From Mesostigma viride (lineage: Eukaryota; Streptophyta; Mesostigmatophyceae; Mesostigmatales; Mesostigmataceae), in contig RPFO01001598.1 in NCBI GenBank assembly GCA_009746045.1, positions 1,272,227 to 1,336,226 on the forward strand: DNA of 64,000 nucleotides, written 5' to 3'. Every line of letters starts with the position of its first letter. Position 1 is the stretch's first letter. Shown here piece after piece: positions 51,400-62,700 of the stretch. A program made the position numbers and the translations under genes. Under the pieces are notes generated by a model, which did not search any database, was not told where the DNA came from, and worked only from the letters and a program-made list of their open reading frames with translations.

Positions 51400-52580
51400 T
51401 AACCACCACACATTACGAAAAGCAAGAAGAAATTATAATAATAAGAAGAAATTATAAGAAGAAGAAATAATAATAATAAACAAGCACAAAGTTGACTGCA
51501 CATGCGACTGTACCAGTAGGCACGTAGCAAATTTTAGCTGCAGCTTCAATTTCAACTTCATTGCAATTGCAAGTGTGACTGCATGTGTAATTGCACTACC
51601 AATGCCTAATGCCCACTGCATGTGCCCAGTGCGAATGCAATTCAAAAGCAACATGCAATCGAAATTACAGCTGAAGCCGGCTATTAACAAAGATATTTAA
51701 AGCAGTTGTTAACTACAGAGACCCAATGAAAATGCAAATGCAATGAAAAAGCAACAGAAGTTGAAGCCACTGCCACTCTACCTGCCGACAGTAACACCAC
51801 CGCCAGCACCCACTCATATCCCAACGACAAGGAAATAGAATTGCCCAAAGCCAGACATACATTGGGACGCATAAGCAAACGGCAACGCAAGCGCACATGC
51901 AAATGTATACGCAAAGGCAAAGGCAAAGGCAAACGCAAACGCAAACGCAAACGCAAGCTTGTCATGTACCTACGCTTAACTGCAAACGCAAACTGTGCAC
52001 GAAGCAAAAAGATTGGATGGCCAAGATCATGGCAAATACGAGGGCCGAAAACAATCCAACTTCATCTAAATGTCCGAAATCCTCACGACGTTTCGATGCG
52101 CGCTTGAATGTCGAAGGCCTGCGCCGATTATCGATCATAAGTCGAATGTGTAATTGTCGGCTTATGAGAACTGCTTTGCGACAGTATCACGTCAGGCCGT
52201 TCCTGTGCAGCCATTTTCCCTGTGCAGCGGGTGGACAACGTTCACTTTCCGCATTATTCATGGCTATCGAAGTTAATTCTTACCGACCCCGGCTGCCATG
52301 GCCACTGGCCACGCATATCAAGTTCAGGTATTCCCGACCTGTAGCGCAGCAGATTTCTGTTGGAAGGCATCCTAAGCATCGTGATAAAAGAAATCCGAAC
52401 AATAGACATTCATGCTGCATCTAAGGACATTATGGCATTTGTATATACTGCAAGTACATGTATCGACATTGCCGTGATTGCTAACCCCGACTCACCATGA
52501 ACAGGAACTTTCCCTCTGCCTCCATGAAATGTACTTCGTGAAATGTACTGTAATACATATGATGTACTACGATGATAATC
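51400..52580. other. Gene-free stretch
   Basis: AT-rich DNA with an AAAGGC/AAACGC microsatellite (51913-51958) and GCAAATGCAA-type short repeats (51540-51760). Small open frames in the 51840-52420 part have no domain or splice support. Confidence 0.45.
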
Positions 52581-52581
52581 A

Positions 52582-53196
52582 TCCCAGCAAAGCCATAGTA
52601 CACCTTCCGTTTCGACCGCCATGTCGGCCACTAGTCCGGATAGCTCAATGTGCACCTGACCTTGACACTAATCGCACAAACAGCCACAATTTTGCAAGCA
52701 AGAAGACATGGCTACCTCGGCATTTCATGAAATGTACTTCGTGAAATGCATTTCGTGAAATGTACTAAGGAACGTGATTGGCCGGCGTTCGCTCGCCAAA
52801 TCTCGCAAAATGTACTAAGGCACGTGATTGGTCCCGCAAAATGTACTAAGGAACGTGATTGGCCGGCGAAGATTCTGTTTGCTGCAATTAAAATTCCCTA
52901 CAGAATCTTCGCCGGCCAATCACGTTCCTTAGTACATTTTGCGGGACCAATCACGTGCCTTAGTACATTTTGCGAGATTTGGCGAGCGAACGCCGGCCAA
53001 TCACGTTCCTTAGTACATTTCACGAAATGCATTTCACGAAGTACATTTCATGAAATGCCGAGGTAGCCATGTCTTCTTGCTTGCAAAATTGTGGCTGTTT
53101 GTGCGATTAGTGTCAAGGTCAGGTGCACATTGAGCTATCCGGACTAGTGGCCGACATGGCGGTCGAAACGGAAGGTGTGCTATGGCTTTGCTGGGA
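52582..53196. repeat. 615-bp inverted repeat, 297-bp arms, 21-base loop
   Basis: The arms 52582-52878 and 52900-53196 are inverted copies with very few differences (CATAGTAC against CATAGCAC near the outer end). The loop is TTGCTGCAATTAAAATTCCCT (52879-52899 region). Each arm contains several AATGTACTAAGG(A/C)ACGTGATTGG units, and short direct copies of ATGTACTTCGTGAAATGTAC extend left of it. The right arm includes the start of the gene at 53156. Confidence 0.95.
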
Positions 53197-53629
53197 CATA
53201 ATCGTGGCTATCTGCTTCCTGGCTTTCGCTATCATGGTGATGGGACACCATGGGAAGCGCAAGTTCGCAGCCATAGTGCTAAGCGGCAGCACCCATGCCG
53301 GCAGCCTAGTGACCGACGAGACGTTCGACTGTAAGTGCGGCCACGAGTGCATGAAGCCCATTAGAATATCACATCTCCAGGCATTGCGAAGCGCCTGGTT
53401 TTCGCCCGGGCGGAAGCAAGAGGACAGGAAGGCGGCGATAAAGCAGCAGCTGCACCAGGGGGGGTACGACGCCATAACCACGATGTCGTCATCTACTCGT
53501 CACAAGTTCGTTCATGGCGCTGGTTTTCGGTTCGTTCTCGACGGGGGAGTCAAGGATATGAACATAGGGTTTGTGACCCCTTTTCACTTTCGCGTTTCAC
53601 TTTCGAGGCGGCCTTCAGGCACTGCCTGA
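53156..53629 (+). CDS. Cys-rich, transposon-associated protein (decayed 3' end)
   Basis: ATG 53156 lies inside the right arm of the inverted repeat and begins MAVETEGVLWLC. A hydrophobic stretch (IIVAICFLAFAIMVMG) may be a membrane segment. Then FDCKCGHECMKPIRISHLQA and RKQEDRKAAIKQQLHQGGYD form a small Cys-rich plus helical module like N-terminal modules of some algal transposon proteins (inference). After GFVTPFHFR the frame shifts: coding resemblance (FTFEAAFRHCLKISNHVWNS, then ITFDDVLAGLGIAFEHYFEQ) continues in other frames to TAA 53777-53779. It is therefore likely a broken gene or one with unrecognised splicing. Confidence 0.45.
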   Translation: MAVETEGVLWLCWDIIVAICFLAFAIMVMGHHGKRKFAAIVLSGSTHAGSLVTDETFDCKCGHECMKPIRISHLQALRSAWFSPGRKQEDRKAAIKQQLHQGGYDAITTMSSSTRHKFVHGAGFRFVLDGGVKDMNIGFVTPFHFRVSLSRRPSGTA

Positions 53630-54057
53630 AAATTAGCAACCACGTTTGGAACTCTTCGGACCACCTGTGAAACTAATCACATTTGATGATGTGCTGGCGG
53701 GCCTGGGCATCGCATTTGAGCATTACTTCGAGCAGGGCTCAACAAGCTCGATTCGCCAACTCAACCCGAAGAAGCCCTAAGCTGCGGTAAGACATATATT
53801 TGTGTGGATGGCTCTTGATATCATGCTGAATTTCTAGTCTTCTCTAGGTGGACAGTTCATGTGCAGCCATACAGGTCATCCATGTGTGTTTTAACCATGT
53901 TGCATGTGCCACAGATATTATGAGCAGTATTTACTAAGTGTGCTGGAGTCGTTGTTGCATGCTTGTTGTATTTCACAGTTCACGCCTGCATGAACGCATC
54001 GTTGATACTAATGATTATTCATATTGCATGACTGTTCTATTGGGGACGCCGCGCTTG

Positions 54058-55817
54058 ATGTCACAACGTGGCCGAAAGGGTGCATCCACCGCTGACGGCC
54101 GGTGGGTGAAATCGATGGACGCATTTCCGAAGAAGCCAGCCGCGGGCCACACCCATGGCGCGGGCGGGGCGCGGGCGGGGGCGGGGGCGGGGGAGAAGGC
54201 GCGGGTGCGGGCGCGGGCGCCACCCAAGACGCGGGCGCGGGCGCGGGCCCGGGCGGGGGCGGGGGCGGGGGCGCAGGCGCCGGCGCGGGTGCGGGCGCGG
54301 GCGCCACCCAAGGCGCGCGCGCGGGCGCGGGCGGGGGTGGGGGCGCAGGCGCCGGCGCGGGTGCGGGCGCGGGCGCCACCGCCGACTTGGATGATGAGCC
54401 AGCAACCGAAGCCGAGAGGGAGAGGCACCGCTCTTCGAAGGTGTTCGATCTCGAAGTGTTTTGGGGCCCGGATATGACCGTGTATGTCCGCTGGCGCCTA
54501 GCCGCATCGGAGACGTTGGTAAATGCACCGGTGAACAAGTGGCAGCCCACAGGGCCTAATGGCGAGGCTTGTGACGGGGTCACGCCCATTGGGTACACCC
54601 CGCAGGGAGATCCTGTCTATGGGTGCCTCCTCATAGAGCGTGGCAAGGCCCCCAAAGGAAGTCCTGGTCTAGTGCCGCTTTTTGAATGGGACGAGGGCGG
54701 TGCCAGGAGATGTACCTGCGCTAGCCTTCACAGCCTTTTTCCTGACATCGTCGCCGCTGAGAAGCAGCAGTTGCTGGACGGATGGATTGAGCAGGTGCCA
54801 AAGTCCGTGGAGGATGTGCGTGCCAACAACGAGAATCTGTTCGACATCATGGAGCAAAAGCTCAAAGAGAAGCGTGAACTGCAAGCGAACAAGGCGGTAC
54901 CCTTACCGCTGCGATCTGCAGGCGACCAGTCGGTTGCGCGGGCAACACGAGCACTGAGGCTGCCCATAAAACAAGTAATCTCACACGTCGCTTGCCCTGC
55001 CCGCGAGATTCAAGCGCAGATCAACCGCGCATGTGCGCCCGCTGCGCGAGGGAGCACATCAACGGCAACGCCCGCTTTGCGCACACTGATTTCCGGCAGG
55101 CACACCTTCAAGGTGAATGGAAGCCTCATACGACGCAGCGACCTACTCGTTGTTAAGCGGCCAGCCGTCACCTGCGGGCAGGGAATGCCGTGGGCACCAC
55201 ACATGCTGGTGAAGGTCCTTGATCTGGAAGGCGATCGCACGGAGCGTGACAGCATTGTCGCCTCTCCTTACTACGCACCGTCGTGGACGGGCCAGTTTTC
55301 TAGAGTGACATTAGGTGGCGGCAGCGCAGGGATGACGGTCCCCATTTCTGATGTACACCTGCAGCACTGGACAGTGGGCGGTACGGCAGAGGTGCACCAG
55401 CCTGAGCTGATCAGTACCGGCAAACTGTCAGCTGCCACGGTGGCGGCGTTGAAAGAGCACCCGCAGATTGACTTTGAGCATTACAAGACTGCCACCGCCG
55501 CCAGGGCAGCAGCAAAGGATGACTGCAATGCCTACTTTGCCGAGCATGGAGCACGTGCGCTTATCGGGATGCGCCTGTGTGCCCTGTTTCCGGGGATAGC
55601 GAGGAAGAGGGAGCGCTTCCATGGCTGGGTCACTAAGGTTCAGGAAAGGGGAGGTCACCTGCTCATCAAGGCGATGTGGGCTGATGGGCAGTATGAGGAC
55701 TATCATGCCCTGGCGGAGGTGACGCAGTTCGTGTGCGGCTGCCCACACCCAGTCGAGGCATTTGGCCGCGCTCGCTTCTTTCCACAGGAGCTAGGCTGGC
55801 ACCGTGAACGCAGGTGA
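54058..55817 (+). CDS. Protein with Gly/Ala-rich N-terminus and Tudor-like C-terminus
   Basis: From ATG 54058 the frame reads MSQRGRKGASTADGRWVKSM. From 54400 to the stop at 55817 a clearly coding frame (two positions shifted) reads VFWGPDMTVYVRWRLAAS, FDIMEQKLKEKRELQANKAV, TFKVNGSLIRRSDLLVVKRP and ends in LIGMRLCALFPGI, FHGWVTKVQ and LLIKAMWADGQYEDYHAL, a Tudor/agenet-like barrel. The two frames meet inside a 200-bp GC-rich repeat (54160-54380) open in more than one frame as Gly-Ala or Arg-Ala. The switch point cannot be fixed: a repeat-length change or a sequencing error is possible. The Tudor-like end resembles that of the pogo-like protein at 44 kb. It could be a transposon-associated chromatin reader. 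Confidence 0.6.
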
Positions 55818-55859
55818 TGGCACCCACATAGACGATGCCGTCCCTGCTGTGCACAGTGA

Positions 55860-56030
55860 CAGTGAAGGCGGGGAGGAGGAGGAAGAGGGAGAGAAAGAGG
55901 GGGAGAAAGAGGGGGAGGAGGAGGGGGAGGAGGAGGGAGAGGGGGAGGGAGAATGGGAGGGGGAGGGGGAGGAGGAAGAGGGAGAGGGAGAGGGAGAGGA
56001 GGATGCGGAATGGGAGCCGGGGATGACTGG
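55860..56030 (+). repeat. GAG-rich purine microsatellite
   Basis: GGGGAGGAGGAG and GAGGGAGAGG simple repeats lie in the 3' region of the Tudor-like gene; they are open in all three frames on both strands and are not taken as coding. Confidence 0.9.
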
Positions 56031-56465
56031 TAGATGAGACGGTGCCATCTACCGGCGCATGGAATGAAGTGGTAGACAAGTTTACTCATGGTTGTCGGCA
56101 AGTAGAGCATGCACGCCTGGCCTAGCTGAATTTAAATCAATGAGTTGAGTTTGGAGAGGCTGCATTTTGCTTGGATGAAGAATGTGTTAGCATGGCCAAA
56201 CTTTTATGGCTTGTAGCCAAATCCTCTTGGGGTATGTGCACAGTGTACTAGCGGTGTTGTGCAATTGCGAGGATTCCTGTCTTGTAGCGATGTGGCCTCT
56301 CACCCTGCAGCCTGGTAGATGTGATGGCATGCAGCCACCCATCATTGGTCATCCGATCTGGTGTGATTTGCATTTGCACACCTTGTATTAAGGCCATGAT
56401 ATGATGATGTCTTGTTATTTTTAATGTGTATATGCGAAAAGAGGCATAATATGCTTGTATATAGT

Positions 56466-57158
56466 GCTAGCAAATGTCACTACCTTTACCTATGCCTGAC
56501 CTTACAAGTTGAGGATGGTCTAATGTAGTGGCAAACAGGTTATTTACAACAATTCACAGTTTTCTGACATAGTTTGAGGCAACTATACTTACCAAAATGC
56601 TTGAAAAAGGCAAAAATTGCACCATTTATGCTAGCAAACGTCACTATTTTGAGATCAAACTGGGCCCAAACTTGGCCCATGGTCTAATCTAGTGGTGTTT
56701 AGGTTGCTTCCAACATTTCATAGCTTTCTGACATAGTTTGATATTGTTTAGTAGCTTACACTGAGCAAAATGCTTGAAAATGGCAAAAAATGCACCATTT
56801 ATGCTAGCAAACGTCACTATTTTGACGTCAGACTGAGCCCAAACTTGGCCCATGGTCTAATCTAGTGGTGTTTAGGTTGCTTCCAATATTTCATAGCTTT
56901 ATGACGTAGTTTGATATTGTTTAGTAGCTTACACTGAGCAAAATGCTTGAAAATGGCAAAAAATGCAGTATTTATGCTAGCAAACGTCACTATTTTGAGT
57001 TCAGATTGACCCCAAACTTTGTGCATGGTCTATTCTAGTGGTAATTAGGTTGCTTGCAAATATCCATGATGGTTTGACGTGATTTAGTACTGTTTCCTAT
57101 TTATTACTATTTAATTTAACAAAAAATGACAAAAATGTACCTTTATTGCTAGCAAATG
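56466..57158 (+). repeat. ~172-bp tandem repeat, about four copies
   Basis: GCTAGCAAA(C/T)GTCAC starts units at 56466, 56630, 56803, 56976 and 57148 (spacing 164, 173, 173, 172). Units share GGCCCATGGTCTAATCTAGT and ATGCTTGAAAATGGCAAAAA. The array lies between the convergent Tudor-like and polyglutamine genes. Confidence 0.93.
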
Positions 57159-58904
<1,746 letters not shown>

Positions 58905-59005
58905 TGCAGCTTCATCATCACAACCGACATCATCATCGAAATTCAGGTCATCCTCGGTGACGGGCGTGCGAAACGAATTATCCGGGCACTCCACTATACT
59001 ATAAA

Positions 59006-59350
59006 TTTACGGCCCGTACACGTATACGGAAATTTTTACGGGCCGTAAATTTTGCGTTCGTACGCATATACTTACCACTCGTATACTGGCCGTAAAATTT
59101 ACTACCGTATACTTTTTCTCGTATACGGCAGTAAAGTTTACGGTAGTAAATTTTACGGCCAGTATACGAGAAAAAATTTACGGTAGTAAATTTTACGGCC
59201 AGTATACGAGAAAAAATTTACGGTAGTAAATTTTACGGCCAGTATACTAGAAAAAGTATACGGTAGTAAATTTTACAGCAAGTATACTAGAAAAAGTATA
59301 CGGTAGTAAAAGTTTACGGCCAGTATACTGGACAAGTATACGGGCCGTAA
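59006..59350. mobile_element. Small element with TTACGGCCCGTA ends
   Basis: A left end TTTACGGCCCGTACACGTAT faces a right end GTATACGGGCCGTAA, inverted copies of TTACGGCCCGTA. The 345-bp interior is tandem 38-40-bp units of TTTACGGTAGTAAATTTTAC then GGCCAGTATACGAGAAAAA, themselves partly palindromic. There is no coding capacity and no clear TSD. It could be a MITE or a palindromic satellite. Confidence 0.55.
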
Positions 59351-59620
59351 CCTTGTGATTTGTCCAACCTAGTGTATTGTGATTTGCGTTGTCATTTGAC
59401 TTCATGGAAACATCATGTGGCAATAATTCAAATTAATTAATCAATTATCAATCATTCAAATTAATGAAGAAACACATTATACTACTAAGAAACACACTAG
59501 TTGAATTAACCCTTATCAATCATTCAAATTTCCCAGAGCATCAGCTCCACGACGTACGCGAAAATATGCCGAGCTATGGCTGCCGAGAATGCTCATAACT
59601 TTCGACTCAGGCCATGAAAT

Positions 59621-59908
59621 TTAGTCGGGTTTGTTGCATTCGACTCGTCTTCTGATGACAAACACGCTGGTATAATTTCCGGCAGCTATCGTCCCCGATT
59701 TCGTACGTTCTCGACCTCGGCCTGCCCAGCAGATATCGCTATTTCCGACTCGATATGGCGGCATTCCCTTCGTGAATAGCACGCCTGCGCCCCCCGCCCC
59801 AGCATTCGACATCTTCCCCGTAGCTATGGAGGCCCCAACAACACCTGCCGCCCCAGAAACCCGGTCGCTGGACGACGTTCTTGCCGCAGCCAGCCCTTTC
59901 GTCGGCAT
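59621..59908 (-). CDS. Hypothetical small ORF
   Basis: ATG 59908 begins MPTKGLAAARTSSSDRVSGA; the frame runs through GVLFTKGMPPYRVGNSDICW and AAGNYTSVFVIRRRVECNKP to a stop at 59621, 95 residues. Composition is not repeat-like and the end before the purine array is sharp. No domain is recognised and no splice partner was found. It could be an exon of a gene truncated by the array on its 5' side. Confidence 0.3.
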   Translation of the reverse strand: MPTKGLAAARTSSSDRVSGAAGVVGASIATGKMSNAGAGGAGVLFTKGMPPYRVGNSDICWAGRGRERTKSGTIAAGNYTSVFVIRRRVECNKPD

Positions 59909-59936
59909 CGCTCCCGCCGCTCCCAAGTAGCCAAAG

Positions 59937-61372
59937 GAACTTAGGTAATGCAACGAGGGAGGGAAGCTAAGCAAGGGAGGGGAGGAAAGCTACTAAGGGA
60001 GAGGGAGGAAAGCTACGGGCATTAAGCTATGGGATATGAAAGGGGAGGGGAAGGAAGCTAAAGGAACTTAGGTAATGCAAGGAAGGAGGGAAGCTAAGAA
60101 AGTGAGGGGAGGAAAGCTACTAAGGGAGAGGGAGGAAAGGGAAGGGCATTAAGCTATGGGATATGGGAGGGGAGGGGAAGGAAGCTAAAGGAACTTAGGT
60201 AATGCAAGGAAGGAGGGAAGCTAAGAAAGGGAAGGGGAGGAAAGTTACTAAGGGAGAGGGAGGAAAGGGGAGGGAAGCTAAGATGGGAGGGGAGGGGAAG
60301 GAAGCTAAAGGAACTTCGGTAATGCAAGGAAGCCCCCAAGCTAAGAAAGGGAAGGGGAGGAAAGCTACTTAGAAGGGAGAGGGAGGAAAGGGGAGGGAAG
60401 CTAAGGGATGGGAGGGGAGAGGAAGGAAGCTAAAGGAACTTAGGTAATGCAAGGAAGGAGGGAAACTAAGAAAGGGAAGGGGAGGAAAGCTACTAAGGGA
60501 GAGGGAGGAAAGGGAAGGGCATTAAGCTATGGGATATGGGAGGGAAGGGGAAGGAAGCTAAAGGAACTTAGGTAATGCAAGGAAGGAGGGAAGCTAAGAA
60601 AGGGAAGGGGAGGAAAGTTACTAAGGGAGAGGGAGGAAAGGGGAGGGAAGCTAAGATGGGAGGGGAGGGGAAGGAAGCTAAAGGAACTTCGGTAATGCAA
60701 GGAAGCCCCCAAGCTAAGAAAGGGAAGGGGAGGAAAGCTACTTAGAAGGGAGAGGGAGGAAAGGGGAGGGAAGCTAAGGGATGGGAGGGGAGAGGAAGGA
60801 AGCTAAAGGAACTTAGGTAATGCAAGGAAGGAGGGAAACTAAGAAAGGGAAGGGGAGGAAAGCTACTAAGGGAGAGGGACGAAAGGGGAGGGAAGCTCAG
60901 GGATGGGAGGGGAGGGGAAGGAAGCTAAAGGATCTTAGGTGCTGCAAGGAAGGAGGGAAGCTAAGAAAGGGAAGGGGAGGAAAGCTACTAAGGGAGAGGG
61001 ACGAAAGGGGAGGGCATTAAGCTATGGGACATGGGAGGGGAGGGGAAGGAAGCTAAAGGAACTTAGGTAATGCAAGGAAGGAGGTAAGCTAACAAAGGGA
61101 AGGGGAGGAAAGCTACTTAGAAGGGAGAGGGACGAAAGGGGAGGGAAGCTCAGGGATGGGAGGGGAGAGGAAGGAAGCTAAAGGAACTTAGGTAATGCAA
61201 CGAGGGAGGGAAGCTAAGCAAGGGAGGGGAGGAAAGCTACAAAGGGAGAGGGAGGAAAGGGAAGGGCATTAAGCTATGGGATATGGGAGGGGAGGGGAAG
61301 GAAGCCATAGGAACTTAAGTAATGCAAGGAAGGAGGGAAGCTAAGAAGGGAGGGGAGGGGAGGGAAGCTAGC
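59937..61372 (+). repeat. Purine-rich tandem array, ~125-bp unit with 373-bp higher order
   Basis: About twelve units are marked by GGAACTTAGGTAATGCAA or close variants near 59937, 60064, 60190, 60310, 60436, 60564, 60683, 60809, 60929, 61057, 61184 and 61309. The segment around 60154-60339 is repeated exactly 373 bases later, three units. The remaining sequence is GGGAGGGGAGGAAAG-type. Some AAGCCCCCAAGC variants mark the third unit of the higher-order repeat. Confidence 0.95.
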
Positions 61373-61374
61373 GG

Positions 61375-62700
61375 CCCACATGCATCTCTCCCTCGACAAG
61401 GAACAAGCGCATGCACCCACCCACCCCACATGCACCCCTCCCTTTACAAGAAACAAGCATGTGGGCCCACCTACTGCAATGCATCCCTCCCTTGATAAAG
61501 AACACACACATGCACCCACCCACCGCGCATGCATCCCTCCCTTGACAAGGAAGAAGCATGTGCACCCACCCCACCTGCGTCCCTCCCTTGACAAGGAACA
61601 ATTTCATGCACCCACCCACCCACATGCATCTCTACCTTGACAAGGAACAAGAGCATGCACCTACCCACCGGGCATGCATCCCTCCCTTGACAAGGAACAA
61701 GCATGTGTACCCACCCACCCCACATGCATCCCTCCCTTTACAAGAAACAAGCACGTGAACCCACCTCATGCACAAGCATCCCTCCCTTGATAAGGAACAA
61801 GCACGTGCACCCACCCACCCCACATGCACCCCTCCCTTTACAAGAAACAAGCATGTGGGCCCACCTACTGCAATGCATCCCTCCCTTGATAAAGAACACA
61901 CACATGCACCCACCCACCGTGCATGCATCCCTCCCTTGACAAGGAAGAAGCATGTGCACCCACCCACCCCACCTGCGTCCCTCCCTTGACAAGGAACAAT
62001 TTCATGCACCCACCCACCCACATGCATCTCTACCTTGACAAGGAACAAGAGCATGCACCTACCCACCGCGCATGCATCCCTCCCTTGACAAGGAACAAGC
62101 ATGTGTACCCACCCACCCCACATGCATCCATCCCTTTACAAGAAACAAGCACGTGAACCCACCTAATGCACAAGCATCCCTCCCTTGATAAGGAACAAGC
62201 ACGTGCACCCACCCACCCCACATGCATCCCTCCCTCGACAAGGAACAAGCGCATGCACCCACCCACCCCACATGCATCCCTCCCTTGACAAGGAACAAGC
62301 GCATGCAGCCACCCACCCCACATGCAGTCCTCCCTTTACAAGAAACAAGCACGTGCACCCACCTACTGCACATGCACCCCTCCCTTGACAAGGAACAAGC
62401 GCGTGCACCCACCCACCCCACATGCATCCCTCGACAAGGAACAAGCGCGTGCACTCACCCACCCCACATGCATCCCTCCTTTGACAAGGAAAAAGCACGT
62501 GCAACCACCCACCCCACGTGCATCCCTCCCTTGACAAGGAACAAGCACGTGCACTCACCCACCCCACATGCATCCCTCCTTTGACAGGAAAAAGCACTTG
62601 CACTCACCCACCCCACATGCATCCCTCCCTTGACAGGGAAAAAGTGCGTTCACCCACCCACCCACACGCATTCCTCTCTTGACAACGAACAAGCACGTGA
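61375..62700 (+). repeat. 50-bp tandem array
   Basis: About 26 units of roughly 50 bases (CATGCATCCCTCCCTTGACA, AGGAACAAGC, then ACCCACCCACCCCA). Variants (GATAAAGAACACACACATG, TTTACAAGAAACAAGCA, ACAATTTCATGCACCC) recur in the same order at about 61400-61740 and 61820-62150, a higher-order period near 420 bp. Frames on both strands are open because stops are absent from the unit. Confidence 0.95.

Noticed and set aside
49169-51410. Many long open frames on both strands in the 49-51 kb arrays
   Set aside because: The repeat units lack stop codons in several frames; the products are simple (GV, GA, TP, HA) repeats with no start or splice context.
54102-54400. Long Gly/Ala frame taken as the true N-terminus of the Tudor-like protein
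   Set aside because: It starts at GTG and lies in a GC-rich repeat open in three frames; the ATG at 54058 in another frame gives a more natural start, so the junction is left undecided.
61375-62700. 50-bp repeats considered as a coding Cys/His-rich repeat protein
   Set aside because: Several frames on both strands are open equally and none has a non-repeat domain or secure start.
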